Source: Clusia tigrina
Taxonomy: Eukaryota; Arthropoda; Insecta; Diptera; Clusiidae
Direction of reading: 5' to 3'
NCBI GenBank assembly: GCA_920105625.2
Contig: OV050032.1
Coordinates: forward strand, 17,679,856 to 17,743,855
DNA: 64,000 bases
In this document: piece after piece, positions 24,800 through 38,049 of the stretch
How the letters are laid out: every line of letters starts with the position of its first letter
Position numbering within the stretch: position 1 is the stretch's first letter
The notes under the pieces: generated by a model
Database searches by the model: none
What the model saw: only the letters and a program-made list of their open reading frames with translations
What the model was told of the DNA's origin: nothing
Program-made: the position numbers and the translations under genes

Positions 24800-24875
24800 G
24801 TCGGTAGTACAATGGCTGAGCGTTAGCTTAGTATAGCAGAAGACAAAGGTTTGAACATGGACATCATCATTTACA
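24800..24875 (+). mobile_element. SINE head-like (tRNA-like) fragment
   Basis: An A-box-like TAGTACAATGGCTGAGCG is followed about 30 bp later by a B-box-like GGTTTGAACATGG. This spacing resembles a pol III promoter in a tRNA-derived SINE. No tRNA fold with a proper anticodon arm can be drawn, so I do not call a tRNA gene. Confidence 0.4.
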
Positions 24876-25651
24876 CAATTAAAAGAATCGGAAAAAAAAA
24901 ATTTTAAGTAATTTACTACAAAATTAAAAGTTTTCTCTTGAGTATTGTTCAATTAACCACGTCTTACCACTAACACCACCAATACATTTACATATGTTCC
25001 TGTCTGTTCGTTTTGAAATTGCAGATCTTAATCAGTACAATACGCTTGCTGAGCAAATGCAAGTTATAAGCGGAAGAGAATGATATAATGTATGTAAAAA
25101 TTATCCCGAGATTGAATAAATAACTTTAATTTGTTATTTTCATTTGTTGTACGTAGACTTTTTCTGGTAAGTGTATGTATATATGCGCATGAATAATCCA
25201 GTATGTTCGCTCGACGGATTCAAATGGTATCCTCGTGTTACCGAATGCCTTCTATGGGAAGACCTTCTCTTTGAAGGTGTGCTGGAGGAATTCTGAGACT
25301 GTTTTAGAAGCTTCAGGCATTTTTTTGGTAGGATCTTGTTCACTTTCCAAGTGGGTGCTTACTTATGAACGCCTACATTGCATGTGTGTATGTGTGCATA
25401 TATGTGTGCTTGTGAAATAAAGCAAACCCTTAGGGAGTGCAGTTCTTTGCGTACACTTGCTTCACACTTGATGCATTTTCTCTGTTGTTGTTGTTGCAAT
25501 TGGTTTATGACACGAATTGAGGGGTATTCATCACTAGTCTGTCGGTCGTTTGTTTCCGTCCGTTTCTAGCGCGGCCCCGGTGGCAAGTTTTCGCCCTGAA
25601 TAGTCTCACTTCTCTGATATGAATGACAAACGAAACGAGCAAGGAAGCAAA

Positions 25652-25675
25652 TGCAACAACAACAACAACAACAAA
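25652..25675. repeat. (CAA)n microsatellite
   Basis: About seven CAA units, intronic. Confidence 0.9.
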
Positions 25676-26640
25676 ATGTGCACACTCAGTGTATTGATGA
25701 ACTTTACTTATGTATGTAAATTTGAATATGCACAGACATGAATATAAAAAGTGTTTGATCAATATTTATGAAAGCATTAATTAACTCATTAAATATTTGC
25801 ACTATTGAACAACTTAAATAACTGTTATAAAATAAAATGAATTATGTATATGAGAAACATGGGAGTGTTGCTTCGCACAGTGGAACTCCCCCATACAAAC
25901 ACTGGACAAAAATTATAAACATTGTCTAAACTCAATGAAATTTTCTACATGTCGTGCTTCCATCAATAGAAAATTGTGTGTAAAAAATGCTAAATTATGT
26001 TCCATAGCCATGCCCTCAGCCTATATAAAAAGAATATCTTGAAAGAAAATCAAACATGGCGTTCTTTCCTATCAGTGAGCTCCTTCAGCCAGTAAAAAAT
26101 GGGCCAAATTTCGAAATTAGCCAACACTTCTATGCTTACTGCCTCACTGCCGTACAAATTGGCATGCATTTTAACGTGACATTTTTACAAACTCTATCAA
26201 AATATGAACATACTGCCACGCCTTAAAATAGTAATTAAAGAGCGAAATAAAGCTGAGTAATGAATTTCCTAAAGAACTGCATTTTGAACATTTGGCTTTT
26301 CCTCCTCCTCTAATAAGAGAAAATGTGTGTCTGCTCTTTAATAAAAGTTGCTCTATAAATTGAAACTAGCGACTCTGAAGGCAATAGTAAATGGGCTGAA
26401 ACATCCCTCTTACTAACTAGTTGCTCTAGAAGAAAAGCGTTGCCAGATAGAAGAAATTCGCAAATATTTTCGGAAACAAATTTCATTGATTTTTATCACA
26501 AAAGAAAAAAAAAATTGCAATAGTTCCATGTTAATACCGAGGTGAAAACTTCTCACACGACGAATCCGCTTCTTTGCAAAAACATGACTTTCAATGGCAA
26601 TACAAAATTTTATACAAAATTTTCCAAATTCATTGCGAAT

Positions 26641-26790
26641 ATTTTTATTATTATTAATATTATTGTTATTATGCCTTGCACCATAATTAATTATATGTGC
26701 AAGGGATTGGGGGAATGAGTACTGGCATCTAGGGCCTTCGACTCGAAGAAGATTTAGAAAGACGCATTTTCAGACCATGCCCGGGACAGG
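26641..26790 (-). mobile_element. SINE copy, reverse orientation
   Basis: On the minus strand it reads CCCGGGCATGGTCTGAAAATG, then a CGTCTTTCTAAATCTTC stretch, then TCGAGTCGAAGGCCCTAGAT and CCAGTACTCATTCCCCC, ending in a TAA-type tail. It links the head-proximal part seen at 28.2, 40.2 and 44.7 kb to the tail seen at 12.2 and 44.9 kb. Confidence 0.65.
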
Positions 26791-28185
26791 ACACCAATAT
26801 TTTCTTTTGAAGTATTTATAATAAACTCAAAATAAAATATTTTTATTATTATAGCATCCATTTTTTTCGAATTTAGTCCGCACTCGTTACACTGTGCGTC
26901 ATAGCCACGCATGTTGGAAGTGAAAGTTGCATGGTGAAGAAGAGAACGAGGAGAAAGCGGAATTTGTTAAGTAATCACAGTTTCTTTCTCACTCGAAAAT
27001 TTGGCAATACTCACTAAATGTGTGAAGGAAAGAGACTAGGATATATATTCGACGAATCAATAAAATTTGGATCGTCCTGCACAGCGGGCCCGTATTTGCA
27101 GCACGCTCCGAGTGACGACAATGTGTACTCGTATAAGAAAAATCAGAAAGACCTCCACAAATTTGGCGAACAGAATTTGGCACTGATTTTTAAGTAAATG
27201 TTCAACGAGTTGGTAACGTTGCTGAAGCCTAAAACGGTCCATTGTTAAGTCATAATTTCAGCACTGAAACAAAACAGAATATCGAGAACAGCATACGAGG
27301 TGCTGCTGCTGTTACACTGTGATATTCATCCGATCCCCTGCTTATCTTTAACTTTTATTTCCTCACTAAGCCGACAGTTTGTCAGAGGCTTCTAGCTTGG
27401 TGTCTCTGTGAAACAAACGAGTATTCTCAGGTGCGCGCACTGACATTGCATTTTGGTGTACACAACTATAAATCCAACTTGGCGCATATCTAGAATGTAT
27501 CATGCTTTATTTATATATGTACGCTCTATGTTTATTAGACAAAACTCCGGTAAGCAAAAAGGACCAATTGCTTTTGTAGAACAAATCCATACTTTGTGAG
27601 AAAGCGACATCCTCTAAGCATAATAATTACTTCTGTATATGTATGGAATATATGGACTTATTGATCTGTGTCATTATCCCTTCAATAATAACAAAAAATA
27701 AATAGCTCCAAATTGTTCTTACATTTCAGGGTCTATCTCGGCCATTATGTTAAGGATACGGTTTCGAGGCATTGTTGGCATGGTTCCGTTATTTCGCGTA
27801 ACCCCACAAAAGTATGACTTTTAGTGTGAAATCGCACTAGCGTGATGGCCAATTAAAATGGCCAAAGCCAGAAATTAAATGTGCATCCCGCTTTCCTTCT
27901 AATAGAACCACTGTTAAAGGTGGTGAATGTTATATGGCCGTGTACTTTTGAAATCCCGTGTCATAGAAATCATAATCAAGTAAAGTGAAGGCTAGACACC
28001 GGAATAGTCAAGAAGTTGTGTGTTGTTGTTGAAGTGATTCTTGCGTGTATCATTTCTTTCTTAATAACACCGTAGTGTTTATATATCATATGTCAAAAAA
28101 TGACAGCACATGGTTGCCACATGGTTTGAATATAGTGTTATTCAAAGAAAACCTCTAGTTCAAGAACTGTATACCTTACACCTTC

Positions 28186-28356
28186 ATTATTTATGGCTGG
28201 AAGGATTTGAAAGAAGTACTACTAGCAACTAACGCCTTCGGCTCTAAGAGATAAATATACAGAAAGGCTCCTTTCGAGACCATGTTCAAACCGGGTGTTG
28301 AATTCGCGGCCCGACAACTGCAAGACCCGAATGCTTACCTCTAGATCATGGGGGCC
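28186..28356 (-). mobile_element. SINE copy with tRNA-like head, reverse orientation
   Basis: The minus strand begins GGCCCCCATGATCTAGAGGT, with an A-box-like TAGAGGTAAGC. A B-box-like CGAATTCAACACCCGG comes next, followed by CATGGTCTCGAAAGGAGCC and a GCCGAAGGCGTTAG segment equivalent to the GTCGAAGGCCCTGG of other copies. It is the most complete copy in the window and is diverged. Confidence 0.65.
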
Positions 28357-30329
28357 TATTATACTTAATTTAAGTTAAATAATTATCTAGAGTTACCTAA
28401 TCTGGGCTGCTACTCCTCTAAAATACTTCCAAAGGCGTCATTCAGCTGTTCACGCAACGAAATGACATACTAACTCTACAGCCAAGAGCAGACGACTGAA
28501 ATGCTTCCAGGCAAATTAAGACAATTGAATCGTTAAAAAACTGGTACTGAAATTAATACAGAAGAGGTACCACCCGAGGAATTTATCGCGCATAGGATCA
28601 ACAGACAATAGAGACAGTATCTCCATTTTTTCGTATAAATTTCAATCAGGAATTTCAAAACAAGGAAGCAAAATGCATGAACTTGGCACTGGACAGACGT
28701 AGTGAGATCGCAGCTATCGACGTTTGTGTCAAAAACGTTGACATTTTTCTTGATGGGGTACGAAAGCGAAACTCTTCTCAGCCCTCCTCTCGTATAAGGG
28801 CACACACACACACATACAAACACACATACCTGCTTGAGTAGGTTTAATCATTAATTCAGGCTGTTGGGTCTCTTTTCTAGTACTTTTCAATTAAAATTCA
28901 ATTAAACCGTTGTCTGTTAATTCCATTCTTTGCATTTGGCATATCCTGCTGCAGTTTAATTCATTTAATTTTTCATTTCCTAGAAATGGGGTTGCACTCT
29001 ATTTCGTGCCAGGAAATTTACTTTGCATTTGGCTGTGTGTGTGTGTGGCATCTGAGTATAAAACATTTATTTTGCTAGTGTACACACACACATATACTCG
29101 TATAAGTATAAAAGTTCGCGTGATCAACAGTAATTTAGTGAGTATAAAGTTTAAAACTACTTTGCCCCCGCCCTTCAAATGCACCATAAACCTGAGTTCT
29201 TCCATTTCCAGTGCCGTGCTGGCGCTGCTGTTGTCTGTCTGCTCGTAATTTGCGTACGCCTGCAGAACTTTTCGGAAGGTGTGCCAAAATTCAACTCCCA
29301 GGATACTTGTACATATCCTACACGGCGTTGCCAGACCCATTTTGTGTTTTGCAGTCAAATGTGTACAAAATGATTTGATGTCTTGTGATTTTATGCCCTC
29401 CCTTTATTGTGAATATTAAAAATATATACATATGCACATACAAGATGTCTGCATTTGTCACATGTCCATATATTGTTTGCGCTCTGGGAGCAATTGCGCG
29501 CAGCTGGCAACCCCACCACCGAGGGTGTGTGCCTGGGGTTAGGCGGCAGCACTTTGGAAGCGGCAAAAACTCAATACATGCTTCGAAACATTATCAGAGC
29601 CATTTTTTAAATAAATATTTGCTGCTTTTCATTTTAATTTCACTCGAATGAGCAATCGTCAAATGTATTCGTAATTTGTTCATTACTTTGGCGCAGCATT
29701 GTGGCAAATGCAATTTTCCGAAATTGGCTCTGCTCGAGTGCCTCAAGTTTACACTTTTTAGTTGTGTCCAATTTGCATGTGTGCCGAGTGTGTTGGTTTC
29801 GCTATTTGCGATACCTTTCCATGTGTAACTGGCGGTGAGTGAATTTCAATGGATGTTTAAGCGCTGCAAACTTTTCGAAATTGCGCTTATTTAACAACGC
29901 TTTGGAATTTGCTTTTGCCACGAACATTGAATGCAAATTGCGCCTATTTATGCGCTCTTCATTATGCTTCTTTTTGTATCATTGAAATATAAGTATCGGC
30001 AAAGCAATCAATGACAGCTCCGGCAGCATTTGCATACTACCTTGCCAACTATGGATTGATTCACTGCAATCACATGTTCGTATAGAGGAGCGTATTAAAG
30101 TAGGAACTTTCAAGGGAACTGCTTATGGACACGTCTCGGTCGAATATCGCAACCATATAGCGAGTCCATGTGCCTTGTCATATGTTTTGCTTGGTTTGGC
30201 TGCAGACATCGAATGCGTTCTGTCCTTTATGCAATGCGCGTGGTGCTCACGAGTAAGAGATAGAGTGGAAGAGAAGGTGACTGAGCGGTGATTCAGATAG
30301 TGGGGGAGAGGCTGGTTTAAAGAGTGGGT

Positions 30330-32405
30330 GAGGGGGTGGATGAGAGGGGTGGATGAGAGGGGTGGATGAGAGGGGTAGATGAGAGGAGAGTGTAAGGGGT
30401 AGATGAGGAGGGGTTGAATATGTGGATGTGGGGAAGAGAGATGAATATAGAGATAAATAGGCAGATGAATATACAGATGAATAGAGAGATGAATAGAGAG
30501 ATGAATAAAGAGATGAATATAGAGATGAATAGAGAGATGAGTAGAGAGATGAAAGAGCTGTAAATAGAGATATGTATTTAGATATGTATAGAGAGATGAA
30601 TAGAGAGATGAATAGAGAGATGAATAGAGAGATAAATAAAGTGGTAAATAGAAAATGTTTTTAGAGATATATAGAGAGATGAATAGAGAGATGAATAGAC
30701 AGATGAATATACAGATGAATAGAGAGATGAATAGAGAGATGAATAGAGAGATGAATAAAGAGATGAATATAGAGATGAATAGAGAGATGAGTAGAGAGAT
30801 GAAAGAGCTGTAAATAGAGATATGTATTTAGATATGTATAGAGAGATGAATATAGAGATAAATAGGCAGATGAATATACAGATGAATAGAGAGATGAATA
30901 GAGAGATGAATAAAGAGATGAATATAGAGAAGAATAGAGAGATGAATAGAGAGATGAAAGAGCTGTAAATAGAGATATGTATTTAGATATGTATAGAGAG
31001 ATGAATAGAGAGATGAATAGAGAGATGAATAGACAGATGAATATACAGATGAATAGAGAGATGAATAGAGAGATGAATAAGAGATGAATATAGAGATGAA
31101 TAGAGAGATGAATAGAGAGATAAATAAAGTGGTAAATAGAAAATGTTTTTAGAGATATATAGAGAGATGAATAGAGAGATAAATAGGCAGATGAATATAC
31201 AGATGAATAGAGAGATGAATAGAGAGATGAATAAAGAGATGAATATAGAGAAGAATAGAGAGATGAATAGAGAGATAAATAAAGTGGTAAATAGAAAATG
31301 TTTTTAGAGATATATAGAGAGATGAATAGAGAGATAAATAGGCAGATGAATATACAGATGAATTGAGAGATGAATAGAGAGATGAATAAAGAGATGAATA
31401 TAGAGATGAATAGAGAGATGAATAGAGAGATGAAAGAGCCGTAAATAGAGATATGTATTTAGATATGTATAGAGAGATGAATAGACAGATGAATAGAGAG
31501 ATGAAAGAGGGGTAAATAGAGACATGCATTTAGAGATTAATGGAGAGATGACTAGAGAGATAAATAGAGTGTTAAATAGAGAGATGTTTTTAGAGATATA
31601 TAGAGAGATGAATAGGGGGATAAATAGACAGATGAATACAGAGATGAATAGAGAGATGAAAGAGCGGTAAATAGGGATATCAATTTAGAGATGAATAGAG
31701 AGATGAATAGACAGATGAATAGGCAAATGAATAGAGAGATGGATAGAGTGGTAATTAGAGAGATGTTTTTAGATATATATAGAGAAATGAATAGAGAGAT
31801 GAATATACAGATGAAAACAGAGATGAATAGAGAGATGAAAGAGCGGTAAATAGAGGTATGTATTTAGAGATATATAGAGAGATGAATGGGGGTATGAATA
31901 GGGAGATAAATAGAGCGGTAAAGAAAGAGACGAATAGAGAGATGAATAGACAGATGAATAGAGAGATGAAAAGAGAGATAAAGAGAGATGAATAGACAGA
32001 AAAATAGAGCGGTAAATAGAGATTTGTATTTAGAGATGTATAGAGAGATGAATAGAGAGATGAATAGACAGATAAATAGGCAGATGAATAGAGAGATGAA
32101 AAGAGAGATAAATAGAGAGATGTTTTTAGAGTTGAAAAGACAGATGAATAGAGATATAAATAGAGAAATGAATAGAGAGATGAATAGAGAAATGAACAGA
32201 GTAATGAATAGAAAAATGAAAAGAGAGATGAATACAGAGATGAATAAACAGATGAATAGAGAGAGGAATAGACAGATGAATAGAGCGATGAATAGAGTGA
32301 TGAATAGAGATATATATAGAGAGATAAATAGAGTAATGAATAGACAAATGAATAGGGAGATTAAAAGAGAGGAAGAGGAAATTCCAATGGAGAAGTGGAC
32401 TGAGA
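30330..32405. repeat. Minisatellite, 12-bp unit, about 2.1 kb
   Basis: The core unit is AGAGATGAATAG with many point variants (AGACAGATGAAT, AGATAAATAG). Larger marker blocks recur irregularly: GAAAGAGCTGTAAATAGAG at about 30550, 30799 and 30953, with variants further on, and GTGGTAAATAGAAAATG at about 30633, 31128 and 31284. This shows duplication of blocks hundreds of bases long. The 5' edge (30326-30400) is a G-rich GATGAGAGGGGTG variant. Because the unit is a multiple of three, long frames stay open: MNREMNRQ-type on the + strand (31988-32500) and IHLSIYLS-type on the minus strand. I treat those frames as artefacts. Confidence 0.95.
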
Positions 32406-34636
32406 GATATAGGCTGACAGAGATACACCGAGAGAAACAGAGTAGTGAGAGTGTAAGTTCTCTTATATGTACCTTGATCCGGAAGTCTCCGGTCAGTTGA
32501 GGCGCAGCTGTCTTAGGTTATTCCAAATACCTAAGGAAGTTTGTTGCAAAAGAAGAGTTTGTGCATAGAAATGAATTGTTTTTCAGTGGCCCAATCTAAT
32601 GAGTATTTATGGATATTGCAGAGAAGATCTTGAATTTTTACATCTTACATTTCGCCGAGGCAAGTGGGAGATAACAATGACTTGGAAAAATCCAGCCGAA
32701 ACAGCAACCTATTCTTATTAAGTTCGTTAAATGCCTGATTTCTTTGGTGGAATGATCAAATTCTATCTCGCGCCAAACTAAAAAGTTAAATTCGCAACGA
32801 GCGAAGTGCACACACTCTTTATAATAAATGTTTGTGAATGGATGAAGCTCAGATGTGTCTTTTAATCTTTCGGTAGAGACTCTGTAGTAATCGTATCGAG
32901 TCACTGTAGTAATCGTATCGGAAATGCTTCTCTGCTCATAGTAACTTGAACAAAGTTTGTCTGGCATAAAGATTTCGCAACTCGCCCACATGTACCCTTC
33001 GTTCGCCTCTCACTGATTCTAATGAGAAATCACGTGCTAGTGAGCGAGTAGTGAGCGATCACTTCTCAAGCTCGGGTACATGCGAGCAAATTGCAGAATA
33101 TTCGCGGTATCTTAGCCTTTGCTTGGAACCAGTACCCAAATAGTTACTTTTGCAACAGGCTTCAAATTTCACTACAGGGCAATGAGCGTCTGTATCACTT
33201 TCGTTCCTCTATTATGGATATAGATGCATGCGAGTGCCTCTATGTGCTTATGCATTTGTGTATCTGAGCTTGTTCTCAAGGTAAAAAATAGAGGATTATT
33301 AAATTACGAGTATGTGGCAGAAGAGTTAAAGGCAAACTTCTTTATTGTTAGTCAGTATGCATTGCTTAGCTTTGGAGGGTTTGTGCGCTATTTGAGCATG
33401 AAATGAAAATTAATTACAACAAAAACATTAACAACAACAAGCACTTTAGTAAAACAAACACGCGAGTAGAGCGCACATGGTGGATGAATACAGAAAAACA
33501 CATTCGCTTGGGAGGGAGTTGGCTGACGCTCCAGTTATGAAGGTGTGTTCCAAACCGTCTCCGTGCGGCGTCTAGTCTAGAGCGAGCATAGCCAGCTATG
33601 CTAGCAATTCATTAAACTAACTCCTCGCTGGCTTGCAGAGCTCGCGTCCATCAGTTGTGTAGTCACTCCGTCATTCCTCCATTCATTCATTCGTTCAGCT
33701 ACTCTCATTCACGCCAGAAAACAGGCAACCGCCCAGCCTGCTTGCCTGCCTCACCCACTCGCAGGCCTTGCTTTTTGTTGTTTTGTTGTTGCTCTTCGAT
33801 TGGGGCTTTTCTTTTTTTGTTGCTTGCAATTTAATTTAGTTAGTGAGAAACCCGCGAATAGCTTTGAACTTGTTTCTGCGTCCAACATTTGCCGTTTGGC
33901 GTCTGGTGTTTCGCTTCTTTTCCTGGCAATCATATGTGAAGTCCGCCACTAAAGTTGTTCACTTTTTTCACTTTAATTGTTATGTTGTTGTGTTTATGTC
34001 GGTTGTTAAAAACGAAAATAATAATAATAATAATAAAGGAAAAGTGCGTCTATTTTTTCGGCGGCATTATTATTAGTTATGCCAGCCAACAAGCTATCCT
34101 CCGCATGGGTCAGTGCGCGCACGTTGCTGGGCTGCAAAGGCCGCCTGCCATTGGCTCGCTGCTGTTTCACTATCTCCGCACAGCCACTGGAAAACTAAGC
34201 AAACAAATAAATACATAAACGAAAAGATGAAAAAATGAAATAAAATACAATTTTTTATTGATAGATCGCGAGTTGGCTATTTCCGTCGTGACCTGCGTTA
34301 TGCAAAATGTTGCAAATGTAAACAAATGTTAAGAAATGCAAATAAAATTGATTTTAATATGCAAATGCTGCAACGGCGCGTCATGTGAACACGGCTTGTT
34401 AGGTGGCGGCATCCTTGGACCTGAGCTGAATTTGCCAAGTGAACAGAAACATGACCGACAAAAAGGCATAGAAAAGTGTTTGGTGGCCATATCTTAGTGT
34501 TTTTGTGGATGTGCCTAGAGATTCCTCAGTACACAGTCACTTAAAGGGGACTATTATTTTTAGGACAGCTCCATTATATGCTCTTTCTCTCTGTCTCTCT
34601 TTATCTCTCTCTCTCTCTCTGGAAGAATATGAGCAG
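32406..34636 (+). other. Intron, no exon recognised; GC-richer patch at 33.5-34.2 kb
   Basis: A 23-bp direct repeat (CTGTAGTAATCGTATCG twice) lies near 32880-32920. Around 33540-34200 the DNA is less AT-rich and contains a TCAGTT initiator-like word at 33651, but no downstream element at the right distance. It could be another promoter region. I cannot support a transcript. Confidence 0.35.
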
Positions 34637-34846
34637 TGCTTTCGCTTAGAAATACGCATTCCACGTGATCCTGCACAACCGATATTTGTCAGGCTTTGTT
34701 CGCTTTTGTTATCTGAAATAGGAAACTTCATCAGTGATCCCGCTATGGCTTATATAATTTGGAAGATAATCATGAAGCAATATGCCCGTCTAAATGTAGA
34801 TACCGCATCACCCACACTGTTGCGGCGCCAGTATTCTGCTATTGTG
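34637..34846 (+). CDS. Candidate internal exon (70 codons), phase 0
   Basis: A long (CT)n pyrimidine tract at about 34580-34620 precedes a TGAGCAG acceptor. A GTAAGT donor follows ATTGTG at 34846. Between them one frame is open for 70 codons. The translation starts CFRLEIRIPRDPAQPIF and continues LLLSEIGNFISDPAMAYIIW and RLNVDTASPTLLRRQYSAIV. Both borders are in phase 0, like every other supported exon of the gene, so it could be included or skipped without changing frame. It shows no known domain. It might instead be an old pseudogene or mobile-element piece. The excellent splice signals are the main support. Confidence 0.35.
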
Positions 34847-35489
34847 GTAAGTCCCAGGAAATCTGATTATCTCAATTAAACAGCATTGATGAAAATATAA
34901 GGATTCTGTCTAATAAGTTCTCTTCTATCAATTCCGAAACTTTAATTTGTAATTGTTTAATTCTAAAATAATTACTTCATATCATTTAGACAGAAAGACG
35001 AGTCATGAACGATCTTAGACCATATGAAAGCAATGAGAAATTCGTGACACGCAGCTAAAGGCTGTGGTGTATTTAAGAGTATACTTACTGCAGGCACAAA
35101 AATAATTAAAGGTCTGCAGAGTCACGCTCCTTTATTTTTAGTCTAGTGCTTGTTTTAAAAATATACAAAAACTGTGTAAGAGAAACACGCGTGCTCCATG
35201 CGTAAACTGCAGGATTGCATCCTTATTATCTTTTATATTTTTATAAGGAACAGAATGGTTAAAATATTCGTACCTGACCTGACACTACCCCTAACATTCC
35301 CGTACATTTCTGCCTGTCTTCTAAACGAATGCTCGGTCAACTGCTAATTTTCCTACGATTTCCATCGGGAATACATTCAGACAATAATACTTACATAGTG
35401 ACTGTTTAAAGTAACTGAATCAGAGGTACACACAGACAAAAACTATAGCCACATTGCCGTGGAACATAGTATAATTCATCTAAGTACTT

Positions 35490-35770
35490 GGCAAAAGGGT
35501 TACAGACAAGTTTTCGACAATTGGTCTAAGTAAACTTATGTGAAACTTAGGTAGAAAAAACCACGGCAAACCATAAAAGTTCTTGGTTGGTTTATCCAAG
35601 TTGCCACAACATTTTATCGAGGCAAATTGGACTAACGATCGTGTTACCACGGCAAAATGCCCAATCTCTTTGGTTGATTTATCGAAGTTCCACGACATTT
35701 TATGGAAGCCAATTAAAGAAAACATTGTTATCACGGCAAAAGGGCCAAGTTGTTGGATTGATTGAAAGAG
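35490..35770. repeat. Diverged tandem repeat, about 85-bp unit
   Basis: CACGGCAAA recurs at 35562, 35648 and 35732. The words between also align (TTGGTTGRTTTATCSAAGTT, ACATTTTATSGA). Three decayed copies. Confidence 0.75.
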
Positions 35771-38017
35771 TATACTACTGACAATAAAAAAATAGATTGT
35801 CCTAATTAAAAAAGTAAAAAACTTAACCTACGTTATTAACAAATGGAATTATAAATATCATTTATAAGTGTCCACACATAAACATTTCCTAATATCCAAA
35901 AGGGATGAGCAGAATTTGTTAACTTTGGAAAACTCTTAAAAGAAAACAGTGATAATTATACTTTGGGTTGTAAAAATCATGAAAAGCGTAGCGTGATTGC
36001 ACTCTCCTCAAGGCTATTTTAGTCTTTTGATTATTCCTCAATTCTTACTATGCTACGACTTGACCTAATGTGAACTTGGTCTCACACTGACTCTGCTCAT
36101 GCACACATCTATTATAGATAGGCAAGACAAAATTCAGACAAAATTCAGACAAAAATACTGATATCCAGTTATTTTAGCAGTCCATTAGAAACATCTCCTG
36201 CCTGGACCGTGGTTCTGGTGTCGAACTTGTGGACCTACCGGGGTTTTGTGTATTCGAAGTGATAATACATGTACTTCACACAACTCTGTGCCACAAATTT
36301 GCTTAATACCAATTTAAAGCAATATTGAAGTATTAGTAAAATGCAGTTAACGTTCGTTTGTTTGATTCCGTTCTTCTCTGAAGTGCGTCGAAATATTCAA
36401 TTAAGTGAAGCCGGAGCTCGAGTATTTTTTCAAAAACCTTATCCGAAAAAATTATGGTTGTATGCCAAGCAAGTGCGCGTTGAGCTGCGTTGGTAACGTC
36501 CAAAAGAAGAATGTTGGTAGATTTGTACATTAGATCGATACTCTTCTGCGTGTGAAAGTTGGCAGCATATTCTACAGCCTCGCCCCCAATTAACATATAT
36601 TCATAATGTTGAATTTATCATTGAAATGATAGTTGATCCCTCACAGTACTACAATAAAGCTCTAAGCAAAAAATGTCCGGTTTAACTGAGGTGGCGTGTC
36701 ATTTATTGACGCATATGCACAACTTTAGAGGTGTACAGGATTTGTCGACGGAATTTTCCATAATGGTACAAAATTGGAGGATGATACTTAGTGATCAATG
36801 TGGGCGTAAAATATCAATTGCCATGCCATTAAGAATTCAGCAATTTGAAACGCGTTCCTACAAAGACTCATGTTCAGTGTGTAGTCACATGATTATTATA
36901 TGCCTTTCGGTAAATTAAGACGCCCACTTTATTTCTATGGGCATTCTGCGATAAGACTTTTTGATGTCTCGCAATCGGTCTAATCTAACTTCAACCCTCT
37001 TACTGGTTTTTTAATAATTTCAGTGGGAGCAGCCTAGTTTGAAGGTCCTCCTTTTTGACTCCTCATGTTGGTCTGCTCATACGTTTCAGCTATGAACGAA
37101 GCTTTTGGCAAGCTTACTATAAGGCCCCTAACACGGATATAATCAGAATAATTAGAAATTCGGTTACTGATTAACTATATTTGATCCTTTGGTAGGTTTG
37201 GTCTATTAAGTAGTTCACAACAGTCAATCAAGCAAGTTTCAAATATTTGTTCTTCAATTTGAAAAAATATTTTATTATATATTTCCGTTGAGTTCAAATG
37301 TAGAACACTCGTGAACCTGAGCACTGCTGAACTTGACAAAGATTTCGCCAATGACAGCTTGGATAATAACCGTCGGAAAGAGTAAAAGAGGCAATAATTC
37401 ATGGCAAAGTGTTAAGTTGTCGATATTAATTGCCACACAGCGGTGGATGCACCGCACATTTAAATACTAAATTGGCAAAGCCGCAGGAAATGTGCCATGT
37501 GCGCATGTGCCGTGCGCTGTGCTGTGTGCTCTGTGCCATGCGCTTGGAATGCGCACATTTTTCAATGCAATGCAAAGTGAGCCAGCGTATTTATTAATTG
37601 TTATTATCAGTGGCTCATTTGTTATGAGCTGGTGGGGTCTGTAGTCTGAGGATTGGTGCTGGGGCTGTGGCTGGGGGTTGGGTGCTGGCAGCGCGAGCTG
37701 AGCTGAGCTGCGCCAACAAATACATAAAATACTGCCCATTGCTCGCAAGCCGGCGCGGCGCGGCGCATGCGCTGCTAATACGCTTGGCTAGTTGCTAGTT
37801 GTGCGCACATACCTGCAGTTAATACAGACAGACGGGCAGGCGTTCGACGGACGTTTGTGTGCTTTGGAAATTAAGCGTGCTGTCTGGTTGGTGGTATGTT
37901 GGAGTGTGTACATCCGTTGCCCATGAGATGGTGGCTAAGATGGCACAGGCACGCAGTTCAGGCAGTCAGGGGGCTATCAGCCAAACACGAATATTGCATT
38001 TTAATATTCATAAAAAC

Positions 38018-38018
<1 letters not shown>

Positions 38019-38049
<31 letters not shown>
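38019..38049. repeat. (CA)n microsatellite
   Basis: About fourteen CA units. Confidence 0.95.

Larger units (their letters stand above)
23573..34636 (+). other. Predicted long first intron, proximal part
   Basis: Apart from the SINE copies and the large minisatellite listed separately, no coding exon can be supported. ATATGTA-rich simple sequence lies at 23630-23700 and 24050-24180. Confidence 0.4.

Noticed and set aside
24800..24875. tRNA gene
   Set aside because: A-box and B-box words are present, but no cloverleaf with an anticodon arm or acceptor stem can be formed. It fits a SINE head better.
29201..29373. Cys-rich short frame after a TTCCATTTCCAG acceptor-like site
   Set aside because: No upstream exon in a matching phase and no signal peptide in the same frame.
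30330..32405. CRISPR-like array
   Set aside because: Units are contiguous with no unique spacers. The context is eukaryotic.
31149..32500. Repetitive proteins of MNRE or IHLS type
   Set aside because: They are direct translations of the 12-bp minisatellite, which remains open in several frames on both strands.
33540..34200. Additional promoter with a TCAGTT initiator at 33651
   Set aside because: No DPE at +28, no TATA and no following ATG exon with a donor in the right phase.
36333..36918. Two small frames, minus 36333-36596 and plus 36673-36918
   Set aside because: Composition is protein-like but I recognise no family and see no convincing splice pairs. Possibly remnants of an unknown element.
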